DNA of 64,000 nt from contig NC_088711.1 in NCBI RefSeq assembly GCF_963576615.1, positions 13,625,869-13,689,868 on the forward strand. The letters are read 5' to 3'. Positions within the stretch are counted from its first letter, which is position 1; each line of letters starts with the position of its first letter. The translations under genes were made by a program, and so were the position numbers. This document shows, piece by piece, positions 51,425-63,615 of this stretch. The stretch comes from Watersipora subatra (lineage: Eukaryota; Bryozoa; Gymnolaemata; Cheilostomatida; Watersiporidae). The notes under the pieces were generated by a model that was not told the origin of the DNA, ran no database searches, and worked only from the letters and a program-made list of their open reading frames with translations.

Positions 51425-54400
51425 ATGGCCAAACTCTCTTGTCGGTTTTATCAACACAAATTTCCTGAGCAAGATGATGTCGTGATGGTAAAGGTGCGAG
51501 ACATAGCTGAGATGGGAGCCTATGTGCATTTGTTAGAGTACAATAATATTGAAGGCATGGTACTACTCAGTGAATTGTCTAGAAGGCGTATTAGGTCCAT
51601 CAACAAGCTCATTCGGATTGGCAGAGATGAATGTGTCGTGGTGATTCGGGTCGACAAAGACAAGGGTATTTAGCTACTCTACAAATTGTTTAAAGGTTGA
51701 CTTGCAACAAAGTTCACATTACAGTTATTTGGTATCAAAATATTCACCATGTCTTACTCTGTTGTGTTGTAGGTGCCAAATATGTGGAAATGTGATTACA
51801 AGCTCTTAAAAGCTCAAAAACGAAAAGCCGCCGTAGATTGGAATCTCTTTACTTCTCTGACATAGTCATGAAATTTGGTTATTGTCTTGTCACGTGATGT
51901 TCTCACGTGAATTGAAAGGGCAATAAAAAGCTCAATATAAAACTTATCGTAGCACTAGTTTATGACAAACACTTCAGGTTTTACCGAAGATCCCGTATCA
52001 AATATAGATGCTCGCTACTTTACAGTTTTGTTTCGGTTTGGTCTAATCGGCAAGTAGTAATCTGATCATGTGACCCAATACTTCGCAAATAATTTCTGCA
52101 GCACCTTTCGATTATCACAAGTGATCAACAGGCTCGTCATGATTATCAGACAATGATATGTACTCCTTCAAGCTAAGGCTAAAAAGTAAACGAATTTTTA
52201 CGGTTAGTTTTAAGATATCACTGATAAAAGTGACAGCATTACAATGGCGAAATTACAAATGCGTGAAGTATATTTGTGAAAGTATTTCGACGAATAAGGT
52301 TGCATAAAAGTGTAAATAGAAACCATCTACCACAGCTACGTCACATTTGAGCCGTTTTGAAAAGAGAATCCAAACTATGGCGGTCTCATGTGGCTGCGAT
52401 TAACTGTTCGTTTTTGAGCTTTTAAGAGCTTGTAATCACATTTCCACATATTTTGTACCTACAACACAACAGAGTAAGACATGGTAAATCTTTTCATATC
52501 AAATAACTGTAATGTGAATTTTGTTGCAAGTCAACGTTTAACAATTATTGACTTGTGCGATTCAACACTTTTTATCCCATCTCATTGCTAATCTAATGAA
52601 GTCCTGACCTAATGAAAAACAGCATCAGCGCTTTCTCATCTGTAAGTAATAGTAAAATTTAAGAATGTTTTGTTTTTATATGTTAGTTTAAGTACCATAA
52701 TAAGCTACAAACAGAGCATCTATTGTTGCTTTCAGGTTATATTGATTTATCAAAACGTCGAGTCGGCCAGGAAGATATTGTGAAGTGCACAGAAAAGTTC
52801 TCTAACGCCAAACATGTAAGTGCAGCATGTTTAAGTATATTCAGCTTATCTAGGTTTTTTGTAAGTACAGCAGATCTACGGACATGTAAATATAGTGTAT
52901 CCAGGCTTATAAGTATAGTTCATCTATGAGTGTATGTATAGTATATCTAGGTATTGTAAGTACAGTGTATCCAGGTTTGTAAGTATAGTTCATCTATGAG
53001 TGTATGTATAGTATATCTAGGCATTGTAAGTACAGTGTATCCAGGCTTGTAAGTATAGTTCATCTATGTGTGTATGTATAGTATATCTAGGCATTGTAAG
53101 TACAGTGTATCCAGGCTTGTAAGTATAGTTCATCTATGTGTGTATGTACAGTATATCTAGGTATTGTAAGTACAGTGCGTTTGGTGTATTTAGGCATGTT
53201 TGTACTGTGTATCTAGCGTGCGTGCGTGTGTGTGTGTTGCAGTGGGTATATGTCCAAGAGTGCAGTGTATCTATATGTATATGCCTAGAATATTTAGGCA
53301 TATACGTACAGTGTGTCTACGTATATATGTACAGTGTATTCAGGCATACATGTACAGTGTATCTAGGCAAGAATGTGTGACGAAACTACTGAGATAGCAG
53401 AATATTCAACTATCTTAGTGGTTGTCACACAATTATATATGTACATTGAATTGTCATTATTAGGTGAACAGTATACTCCGACACGTAGCTGAGCTCCTAG
53501 ATTATACAACCAATGAGCAGCTAGAAGAACTCTATGAAAAGACAGCTTGGTTTTTTGATAGGAAATATGGCAAGACCGGTGCATCATTTGAGGCCTTCAA
53601 GCATGCTGTGCTGTAAGTACAACTGAACTTGATAGTTTTTTTTCCCAGACCTTGTGGTTTAGCTAAGGTGTGGTTACACGGAGCGGTTGATGTTTTAGCT
53701 ATGCTAATATCCCAGCTGTAAAAGGTTGCTGTGTTCGCTGATGTTTATTCACTGATGTTTTATATAAAAAGGTGATTTCTCCCTGACACTGCCGCTTCTG
53801 ACTGTATATATCAGTCAATGCAATCACACTGCTCAGTGTCCTTGAGAAGGAGCTCAGTGTCCTTGAGAAGGATGAAAAGTTTTTTTACCTATGTGGCAAA
53901 AGCTGTTGAGTTGTCTTGAATATTTTTGATGTATTTATCTGTCTTGCGTTGTTCTCATGATTTTTGTCTAGACTTGTCGACTCAGTGGAACCGTGTCATG
54001 TTGTTTATTGTAAATACAATTGCCGCTAAGTTTTATTAAAATTATGGTTACAGGGAGCCTGAGATCCTAGACGAATGTGACATTGATTCTGACACCAAAG
54101 AATGCCTTTTGGCTGATATTAAAAGAAGATTAACACCGCAAGCTGTCAAGATTCGCACCGGTTTGTTATGTTATATTTGTTATGTTTATAGTTGTTAGAA
54201 TAGTAGGTTTAGTAGGTTGTTGTGTACTTTTTCGTAGTGACATTTCAAATCTGCTTGCAGACGTAGAGGTCGCCTGTTACCACTATGATGGAATTGATGC
54301 TGTAAAGACGGCTCTCAAAGCTGGTTTGACTGTTTCAACAGAAGATATGCCTATTAAAGTAAGTTCTTCTGGTCATTAGAAGACGAATATAAATCTATCT

Positions 54401-56227
54401 GCGATACATGTTCACAAATACGATTATTACATGTATGTTATGAGCTGAGCAGTAACCTTAGATGAAATATCTCAGAATTGAACTCAGGTTTTTATCGTCA
54501 TACTAGTCTGTTTTTCGCAGTAAGTCTATGATTACTATTCACTTTTCTTCTATGAATCTGTTCCAAGTTATTATTGTTTCCTATTGCATATTCTCCTTTG
54601 AGCTGGTATTGGTTTTATAACTGCCTTTGCTTTGTATAAGTAAGCTAACACTATAGACTCTTAAGCTATAGGCTAACGTATAGCTTAGGAGGCTCATCAC
54701 TCATGATCTACCCTGATCTTTGTAGAGAAGGTCATTCTTGCTATTTTTGACAAATTTTAGATATGAGCATATAAGACAGCTCTAAATGCGGCAGCTAGGT
54801 GGCCGAGTATGAGTCACTTGGTTTTTTTCGTTTGTCCGATTTGAAAAAGTTTTAAAAAAGGTCGGCTAAAAGTGAAGGTGAAAGTCAGTTGAAAGTTAAG
54901 GTTAAAAGAGTCGGAAGAAAAATAAAAAGCTGAAAAGGAAAACAAACTTAGAAACAAGTTTAGTGTAAGATTAAAACTTACTTTTAAGTGTGCGTATAGT
55001 ATGCTAAATTAATTCAAAGTTAAATTTAAAGTTTATGTTTATTGTCAAATGAGTGTAGCATACCGAACATCAAGTCTCCATTTCACATCACCGTTAGCCG
55101 CCACCGTCTGTCTCAAAGGTAAGAACTTCATACAGTGCTGCACGTAATAATGTCACGTTTTATTACAGCCCATAATCACTAGATATGTACTTGTTACTTG
55201 TAAGTTTAGGTGGAGAATTAGAATAATTAAAAGCATGTTTTTCATTGTAATATTATATTTTTAGCTGCTTTTCAGAGGGTGGGAACGGATTAATATGTAT
55301 TTAGTTATTTTGTATAGGAAAATCTCATTTAAAATACAAGTGAATTGACATACTGCTCGGTTCAGGAACGCATTATGCTCGTATCTCAAGGTATTTCTGT
55401 AGTCGCTATTTACATTTTTTAAGGTGGATATTTAATCGCCAATGCGGGCATAACATGATCTCTATCTGTTGTTTCTTGGTCCTCCAACTTGTATGTGCAC
55501 TACCAACCACACTTTACCAACCGCACTTCCAACGCATTGTTTAATGCAGATTAACCTTATTGCCCCACCAACATATGTAATGACTACGACTACGCTGGAG
55601 AAAGAAGGTGGAATATCAGCTCTCAAGCAGGCTAATGAACTTATCAAATCAGCTATCGAAGCAGCCCGGGGCACTTTCAAAATAAAAATGGAGGTTAGTT
55701 GTCACCAAGTGATGTCAGCAGTTACACTTGAAATGTTCATAGCTTAATGCCTCTCTGTTTGTAGCATAGGAGGTAGTTACCTAATCCTTAGATATTTCAT
55801 CACTTGCTGAATTGTTCCAACAATAGCTGTTAAAGATAGACAAATCCTGGAACCTTTTAAATGGAATGGTTGTGTTATTGCTAGTTCATTCACAACATGC
55901 GCATGAAGTATAAAATTAAAAAAGATACAGCTGGTAAACAAGGCATAGCTGTTTGCTAAATCATATAGCTTAGTTTGGGGGTTTTTATCTTATGACTTAT
56001 GGGTCTACTAAGTTTGTGTTGAACCTTTCATGAATGCCACTGCGATTCTATAAATTGTTTAGCCACGAGTTGTATCAGATCTGGAGGACATGGAGCTGAA
56101 GCGGCAGCTGGCAGAGTTGGAGGAGGCAAATAAGGAGGTGGATGGAGATGATGACGACGAGGATGATGAAGATGAAGAGGAGAGTGAAGAAGAGGAGGGA
56201 GGAGATGGGGATGAAGGGGTTGAATGA
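51425..56227 (+). CDS. EIF2S1: Translation initiation factor eIF2 subunit alpha (327 aa, seven exons)
   Basis: Subunit of the eIF2 GTPase complex that delivers initiator Met-tRNA to the 40S ribosome. Exons: 51425-51665, 52736-52815, 53464-53612, 54054-54160, 54261-54358, 55550-55693, 56063-56227. All phases agree (984 bases). The start [15 protein letters not shown] matches the human start. The S1/OB domain (residues 1 to about 88) contains [16 protein letters not shown] and the regulatory loop [12 protein letters not shown], whose Ser52 (Ser51 in mature numbering) is the stress-kinase phosphorylation site. [11 protein letters not shown] follows across the intron-1 junction. The helical domain includes [11 protein letters not shown], and the C-terminal domain includes [16 protein letters not shown]. 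The acidic tail (about 30 Asp/Glu after residue 290) is longer than the human one (315 aa protein). Intron 1 hosts a MITE and intron 2 a splice-donor-like minisatellite. Confidence 0.97.
51691..52540. mobile_element. Long-TIR MITE, 850 bp, in EIF2S1 intron 1
   Basis: The left arm (aaaggttgacttgcaacaaa onward, about 135 bp) and the right arm (ending ttgttgcaagtcaacgttta) are inverted copies. They share ttacagttatttgatat-, tgtgattacaagctctt- and gctcaaaaacgaa-type blocks. TA flanks both ends. The interior includes cacgtgatgttctcacgtga and a segment also found, inverted, in the copy at 62698-63615. Confidence 0.9.
52816..53375. repeat. Minisatellite of about 23-bp units made of splice-donor-like sequence
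   Basis: Begins at the exon-2 donor CAT|GTAAGTGCAG. Units such as gtaagtacagtgtatccagg and gtaagtatagttcatctatg alternate with gtatgtatagtatatctagg, forming a 70-bp higher-order unit at 52910-53160. The right part (53160-53375) is degenerate, with tacagtgtatctaggcat cores. Confidence 0.9.
55345..55403 (-). mobile_element. Fragment of the Tigger-like family in EIF2S1 intron 5
   Basis: In reverse complement it reads acagaaataccttgagatac, then gagcataatgcgttcc, resembling the left end of the element at 41378-42109. Only one end is present. Confidence 0.7.
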
Positions 56228-56288
56228 ACTGCGGTTCTTCTCAATCATAAAGAATTATTTGTTGAGAAGTTGTCCATGTTTTGTACAG

Positions 56289-56294
56289 AATAAA
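56289..56294 (+). promoter_or_regulatory. Polyadenylation signal of EIF2S1
   Basis: AATAAA 62 bases after the stop codon. Stop codons of EIF2S1 and the convergent SNRNP40 are 285 bases apart, so their 3' UTRs must be short or overlap. Confidence 0.75.
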
Positions 56295-56511
56295 AACATG
56301 TTACATAATATTGATACATATAGGTCTACCTCCTTTATACAAAATTTACACAATACATATATGTACATGTTTTATGGGTTGACCAAACAATATAAACATG
56401 TAATCGCAAATCAGTGTATTGTATCTAATAGCAGCCGATATAAAGCTGGTCTTTTGGCAACGCTTCTGTCAGTTAAAATTATTCTTTAGAGAATGCATGT
56501 CTGTGCGTCTG

Positions 56512-59500
56512 CTATTCTATCTCACCCAGATATATCTGCTTGTCGCTTGATCCTGACATAACTGCAAACAAAAATAAACCATCTGGTACAATTTTAAACA
56601 AAAGACTTGTCTAAAGATGCTAGGCTTGCTAATCTCGTGTCTCGACTACATACTACCTGTCGACCCATCACTAATGACTTGTTTATGTAACCCTGGGTAC
56701 AAGAACGCTCAAGTGTAAAGTAGTATGTAAATGTACTGTCAAGGCCTGTAATGAATTCTAGTTGAAGAATAATACCTATTGGTTCCGTTGGGTGGAAGTC
56801 AACGTCATTCACTGAGCCCTCGTGGCCTGGTAATTTATAGAGGACCCGGCGAGTGGTTGTGTCCCACACATAGACATACCGATCCCCTGATCCTGCAGAA
56901 ACTTTAGAACCATCTGGAGACCAGGCACAGCGCAGTAAATTCTACAATGATAAAAACTGATTCACTGAAGTGTACAAACTGGCCGAAATTCAACAGGCCA
57001 GTTTGTACTAGCCTGCTAAATAATGACCGCATAACCGTTAAGCATCTCAGGACGCTCAACATCTTGAGCAGTGAGAATATGGAATGAGATGTTCAGTTTT
57101 GGGGATAGTATCTAGAAAGGCTATTAGGGAATAGCAAATTTATTTAACTTTCAAATTGAAATAACCGCAAAAAATGACTATTACAAAACACTCAACTATA
57201 TATAACATCAAATGCCACTGACACTAAATCACTAACAATTAAGGACAGAAATAGATTAATGGCCACATAAAATGCATTTGGTGGTATCTTACTTGATAAA
57301 TCCACTTAGTTTCAACGTAACAATCAACTGAAATTAATGAATTTTTGTTCTCTGATGACCTTTAGTGACTATAGAATTTTGCCTGGAGTTATTAGGTATA
57401 CAACTAAAGTTTAACTTATGATCACGTCTACGGTTTTTGACATGTTAAATAAGATTTGAACAAATATTTGTATCGACATGAAATAATTTTCAATATAAGG
57501 CATCCCATTTTTCTCAAAACATTACAGTTTTGCACGTGAATGTAAAAATCTGAAAAAAATAAAATACAAAAAATTAATGACATTGTAAATTACATTTTAT
57601 ATCTAATGTATGTTAAAGCAATGATATACAGCCCCCTGTGTGGGGGCTGTATATCATTAGTTAAAGTAAGTAACGTCACATATTTATGATATTAGCTCTA
57701 CCACTGAACCTACATAATACGAAGCCTACAGTTTTATACACGTGTCTCTAAGGTAAAGGAACAATAGAAACCTTTTGATTAATTACTACTTTATTTTTAC
57801 ATATTTGTTTTTACACTTAGTTGCTGACAATTTTATGGTTTTTCATTTTAATGTTATACGTACCTACACTTGAAGTAATTACCATTTTTTTAGTTCTGAC
57901 ACAAACTAATAAAAACACCATGTGTTCTTATAAAATATCCGCTTCAACATACAAACATTCAGCTCTTACAAGCAAATATTCAAAGAGCTATATGAAGATA
58001 TATGAAGCAAATTACTTCATATTTCAAGGTTCGACTGTACAGACTCTTGTATATAGTACACTCGGTACAAGTACTGACCTTGAAGTTTATGTTAGTAGAC
58101 ATAACTAATTCGTATATTTAGAGCTGACTATCATACCTTTTCAAATGAATGCTTATGTCCAGTAAAGACTTTGGCACAGCGTTCTTGAGGAGCAAAGGGT
58201 CGTACGTCCCAGCATCGAACTTCAAACATATAGATACACCGCAATAAGACTGCATCAAAAAAGCTGCTTATGAGACTAGTAAAGAACCTCAATATCTACA
58301 GCCTGATTAAATGAGTGGTAAGATACCTGAAAACTCTCAAAAACATGGTGATCAGCTCTTAGGATCTGAACTATATCGGGAATTTCTACCAGTGGGTTAG
58401 CAGTTAACATTAAAAAGCAGACAACTCCTGATGGAGAGGTAGAAGAACAAAACGAAACCAAATGTATGATGTAGTGGAGACTAGCTAAGAATTGAAGCTG
58501 TAGCCTCACCTGAATTGTCCATTCCATTGGAGAGAAGGTAGGAGCCGTCAGGTGAGAGGGACAACCCAGTAACGGTGTCAGTGTGGCCTCTCATTTTATA
58601 AACTACTGCATTCTTCCGCAGGTCCCAAACCTTGTCAAAGATTAGCAAGTGTGCGATTAGACAATGTATGAAATTTTGTAGCACAGCAACATAAGTAACT
58701 ATGAAAATATATACCATTCGAATGCAACTTATGCGCATACCTTGATATCGTTGTCTATTCCACCAGAAAATATCTGTTCTGCAGTGTCACTGAAGCAAAC
58801 GGAAGTGACTTGATATGTGGCTTGAAATGTGTTGACAGGTGCCCTTTGACGAGCGTCCCACACCTGAGAGAATGAGAGACAAGCTAATATGAAAATGCCT
58901 TATCAAATGTAAGGCTACAGCGTCTGCACCTTGAGGCTAGTTCGAATAACAATGAAAGCAATAAAAATGAATATATGCTCCTTTGTTTAGACATAATTTT
59001 TATCATTGAATACGTAAAAAATACTTTCATCAGATTAGAGCCATCGGCGTTTTACTAAACATGTCCAAATAAGGCAACCCTCCAATCACCAAACTAAGAA
59101 GCAAGGTAATGTATGCTCAGTAACTAGGACCCTATAGTTTGTGTTCATATGAACTCTTGCACAAGCTGGCAAACTTAACTGAAATAGTTTACGCCGAAGT
59201 TTAGTATTGACTTGACCAAAAAATCAGCAACCAGTTTATATGTAAACTCTGATGACCAATTACTTATACCTGTACATGGAAGTATAACCACTGCTGGTGG
59301 TCTACTTCCTCGCCAAGTACTAGACCCCCTACCTTGACTGTACCATCATCACTTCCACTACAGAGCATCTGAGGCCCGCGTCTAGCGCAGCTCACGCTGT
59401 TCACAAATGCTTGGTGACCTTTGAACCTCTTTATCCTTTCGCAGCTCTCCAAGTCCCATTTGGCGACTGTTTTGTCAGTAGAGCAGGTGTATAGATGACT

Positions 59501-62212
59501 GTAGGAGTAATAAAAATGACAATCTAGTCGCTGCACATATCCTCGGAATAAATTGTGAAAACCCAACATTAGGGAAATAACTTCTAAAGATACTGGATTC
59601 TGTCACGCTTACAAATACTGACAGACCAAACAACCCTGAAAGGATGTTACAAACTTTCACAGGTCGAACCTGCATTCAGCCAGATAGTTGCCGCTAACTA
59701 CAAAATTGCCCCAAATATAACCGTAATGAGCTTAGAATTGTTAGAGCCAAGGCTACTTTGATATCTGAAGTAGCATCAGATGCAAGGAAATCATGGAAGT
59801 CAAAGAACATTATGGAAACTGAGCACCCAGTATGTATAAAGTCACAGTTGATATGAATAGAGATCCCTTTATTTACACAGCTAGCAAGTAGGTTACACCC
59901 AATGATAAGGAATTCGCAATGCCTCAACTCTATTTGATCAATACGAGTCACCTGACCATCTGATGTCAGAGGAGATTTTAAACACGAGGGAGAAGAAAAA
60001 CCTACAAACCCTCAACACAACTTGGAAATTTGGTGACAAATACACGTTGAGAAACTCACAAAACCGAACACCGGCATATAGGTATGTGGATTGACTAACC
60101 TGTCATCCGTCGAATATTGAAGTTCAAGAACTGCACCCGAGTGACCTTTCATTGACATCCAGTTTTCACATTCTCCATAGACATTCCACAACACTGAAAA
60201 GACATAATATTAAAGTATATAGAATAAGACTTTCAACATTCAATGTGAGAAAAAGTTAAACACAAATGTCCGCTATATTTCAATTCCGATATTAATGTCA
60301 ACACTGCCTGTCTCAATAATCAAACATGTTGCATGTCCATTCCAATCAATCATACACAACTGATATATGAATACTGATACATGAACATGATATACGAATG
60401 TATGATCATTTCTAAATAAGAATTTTTTGAAGCACAACCTGAAAACTAGTAAAGGCCCGTGCACACTATCATTCCAATCGACGTTTAGCTATGCGATGGA
60501 CTGCAACGACTAGCTACTATGACATCATTTTGTGATGAGCGGCCAACATACTCATTGCTAGCGACGATGCGATGAACTTTCACAGTGTTGAATCTTGACA
60601 CCAATGATCGCAACTGTTAGCATCTCGATTGGCTGTTTGTTGACGGCATCCAGTCCAATTTCAGCAGTTGTGACGATCGATGTCAATGACATTCGGCAGC
60701 CGAAGAACTACGCTCATGATGAATTAATCAGATAATTAAAAGATAACAAAAAGACTTGCGATATCAAGAATGCAAATTCGTAATTTCTATTGGTTGTTGG
60801 TTAGCAGTCGTATCGATTGACCAGTATCATTAGCTGTTGATCAGTTATTTGCTCATAGTGTGTAGACCTTATCATTGGTGATGATGTCAGAACAGCTAAT
60901 TATTAGGGTCCATCGCAGAGCTAAAGGTTGATTTGAGCGATAGTGTACACAGGCCTATCTATTTCAACAATTATTTAACTCCCAGCGTATGAATACTGAA
61001 GTTTCTCAAATCAATGTAGGAATGTAAATCTACATATACGCACATGGGTCTTCAGAAATCTTGTTTCAAATAATAGTTTGTTTGGTGAATCTTTTAAACA
61101 GTGCTTCCTACCTTCTTTTTATCGTACAAAGAGATGCGTAGACATCTTCAAGTTAACTCTTTAAAAAACTTCCCAAAGCATCTTTTGAGAAGATGAAAGT
61201 GAAAGTGAGACCAAAAAAGGTTAGAATTGAAAGAGGAGAACCTAATGTGATTATCACAAGACAAAAGCAAAAATATGTACGGTATTTTGAGCTATAAAAT
61301 AAATTACATCAAATATAATGTACGCTTGTAAGAATCTTTGCTCCAACATATGATGGTCTCAACATACAAAGTGAACATTAGAACAGAGTAACTTGGTATG
61401 TTGAAGTTTGACTCTAAAATATATATATGCCCATGCCAATATCACAACAACCAGATCAACATACTTCCGTAGCACAAAACTTTGCATACTTACATATCTG
61501 TCGGTCAAAGCCGCTTGATGCTATAAACTGTCCATCATGTGAAAATTTGCAACAAAATATATCTCCTTCGTGCCCTGTCAATAGCATTATAGGTGCGAGC
61601 AAACTGCTCGTTCTCTTAACTCCCTGAAAAAGCACCAAATTGAGCCTGAGTGATTTCTGCGCAAATATATAAATAGTTGTTTAAAGTTTCTTCCATAAAT
61701 AGACATTATGATGGTCCTATATTATACTACATATTATTATATTATCTTATTATTATACTCGCATTATTATTATCTAATAATATATATTATAAATTATATC
61801 ATACAATTTATACATGTATCTACTTATTTCATTATTATATCATATAATATATTATCCTATTATTATACAATTACGATTATCATTGGCTGAGTAGTCAAAA
61901 CAAACAGATGTGAGTGAACTTGAATATATCGCTAAATGTCTAATTAGCTATACGAATATTCAATTGTCTATATTTTAACCTAAATTATATTTACTAAGAT
62001 TGTATGTTGACTTCCACTCACTGAACACAGTTACAAGACAGACAGCTAGTTTATTCTAAAATGATGGAGTGAATCTACAATCTTACAGCTGTCATCAACT
62101 GTTTTTTTGTTTCTGATGTTAAGCCAACAAGCTGTTGGTCATTGCGTGGGGCCTTCGGTGGCGCCATCGGCACCAGAGATCCTTCCTCGGCTTTTCTTTT
62201 TGTTGCTTCCAT
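56512..62212 (-). CDS. SNRNP40: U5 snRNP 40 kDa protein, WD40 repeat (352 aa, nine exons)
   Basis: Scaffold component of the U5 snRNP in the spliceosome. Exons on the minus strand: 62212-62087, 61623-61494, 60193-60100, 59498-59333, 58863-58741, 58630-58510, 58219-58137, 56941-56776, 56561-56512. The joined length is 1059 bases with agreeing phases; human SNRNP40 is 357 aa. A basic N-terminus (MEATKRKAEE) precedes seven WD40 blades: APIMLLTGHEGDIFCCKF, LLWNVYGECENW, KGHSGAVLELQ, DKTVAKWDLES, CSGSDDGTVK, FSGGIDNDIKVWDLR, MRGHTDTVTGLSLSPDGSYL, CWDVRPFAPQERC, CAWSPDGSK, YVWDTTTRRVLYKLPGHEGS. It ends SGSSDKQIYLGEIE, matching human SASSDKRLYMGEIQ. The acceptor-like gttgtag directly before the ATG suggests a spliced 5' UTR. 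Intron sequence hosts a MITE (60452-60957) and a hairpin (57621). Confidence 0.97.
57621..57657. repeat. Perfect 16-bp-stem hairpin in SNRNP40 intron 7
   Basis: atgatatacagccccc, a loop tgtgt, then gggggctgtatatcat. The G/C-rich tip contrasts with the AT-rich surroundings. Confidence 0.9.
60452..60957. mobile_element. MITE, 506 bp, with AGGCCYGTG ends
   Basis: The left end aaggcccgtgcacactatc and the right end gatagtgtacacaggcct are inverted, with nearby caatcgac/gctcaaatc segments less similar. Class is uncertain (PIF/Harbinger- or hAT-like ends); no clear target duplication. In SNRNP40 intron 2. Confidence 0.75.
61700..61880. repeat. AT-only low-complexity tract in SNRNP40 intron 1
   Basis: Mixed attatta, tatata and ttattat runs, with no GC-rich interruption. 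Confidence 0.8.
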
Positions 62213-62697
62213 CTACAACATAACATAGAAGACTTTCTAAAGAATGATGATTACAATGCAGTAATATTGATGTTTCGAAACGATCATTATGCAAAAATGA
62301 TCATTCAAAAAGCGCTACTTGTTTAGAAAAGTGTTTACTTTCATAAACAGATATATATTGACAGTATTGAGCCTACAAACTTGTAAAAGAAAAGATTTTG
62401 CATATTCTTTATTTCCCTTTTCTGATACCAAGGATATTCATTATCAGGTGACTCCTACTCTACCACACCAACTCCTCATCACTTTTCATTGTAAAATAAT
62501 TTTGTTACTATCAACCTCTGTGGTCAAATCAGCATTTCAAAGTCATACTTTTATTTCATAAATTGACAATGTTTGCGATGATTGCAACTGAGTTTAGCTC
62601 CACAGTATATGATTATAATTAAGCCATAAACTTGATTTGCCTCATAAACTCATAAAGTCATAAACTCGATTTGCTTCCTTAGCTTTTGACTAGCGAC
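62213..62697. other. SNRNP40 5' flank
   Basis: Expected location of the promoter or the 5' UTR intron. No core element can be assigned. Confidence 0.4.
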
Positions 62698-63615
62698 AAA
62701 GGGTTGACTTGTAACAAAATTCCCATTACAGTTATTTGGTATCAAAAGGTTTGCCATGTGTTACTCTGATGTGTTGTAGGTGCAAAATATGTGGAAATGT
62801 GATTACAAGCTCTTAAAAGCTCAAAAATGAATAGCTAATCACAGCCATCATGAAAACACCATAGTTTGGAATCCCTCTCCAAAACGGCTCAAATGGGACG
62901 TAGTTGAACACGATGTGCTTCTGTTTACACTTTCATGCAACCTTAATCGTCAAAATATTTTCACAAATATACTTCACGCATTTAATAAAACCATGTCTAT
63001 TATCCTTACCTGTGTATTTCATCATCATTGCAATGCTGTGACTTTGAGCAATGATATTTCAAAACCTAGCCTAAAAATTAGTTTAATTTTTTAACCTTAG
63101 CTCGAAGAAGTGCATATCATCTTTTGATAAACATGAGGAGCCTGTTGGTCACCTACGATAGTCAAAAAACACTGAAGAAATTGTTCATTCTGTTTGTCAG
63201 GAAGTACATATGAGTCACATGATCCGATTACGACTAGATGATTAGACCAAGCTGAAACGGAACTGTAAAGTAGCGAGCATCTATATTTGATAAGGGCTTT
63301 CTGATAGAACCCAAAGTGTTTGTCATCAACTAGTGCTACGAGCCATTCTATATTGAGCCGTTTATTGCCTTTGAATTCATGTGATAACATCACATGTCAA
63401 AACAACCACGTCGAGCTGAGTACCTCGTCGAAATAAAGGGATTTCAACCTACGGCGTTTTTGTGATGGCTACGATTAATTGTTCGTTTTTGAGCTTTAAA
63501 GAGCTTGTAATAACATTTCCACATATTTTCCACCTACAACACAGCAGAGTAAGACATGGTGAACTTTTTGATACTAAATAACTGTAATGTGAATTTTTTT
63601 GCAAGTCAACCTTTA
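62698..63615. mobile_element. Long-TIR MITE, about 918 bp, upstream of SNRNP40
   Basis: The left arm (gggttgacttgtaacaaaat, ttacagttatttggtatc, tgtgattacaagctctt) and the right arm (gagcttgtaataacatttcc, taactgtaatgtgaatt, caagtcaacctttaa) are inverted copies. Same family as 51691-52540 and 40606-40830. Confidence 0.9.
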
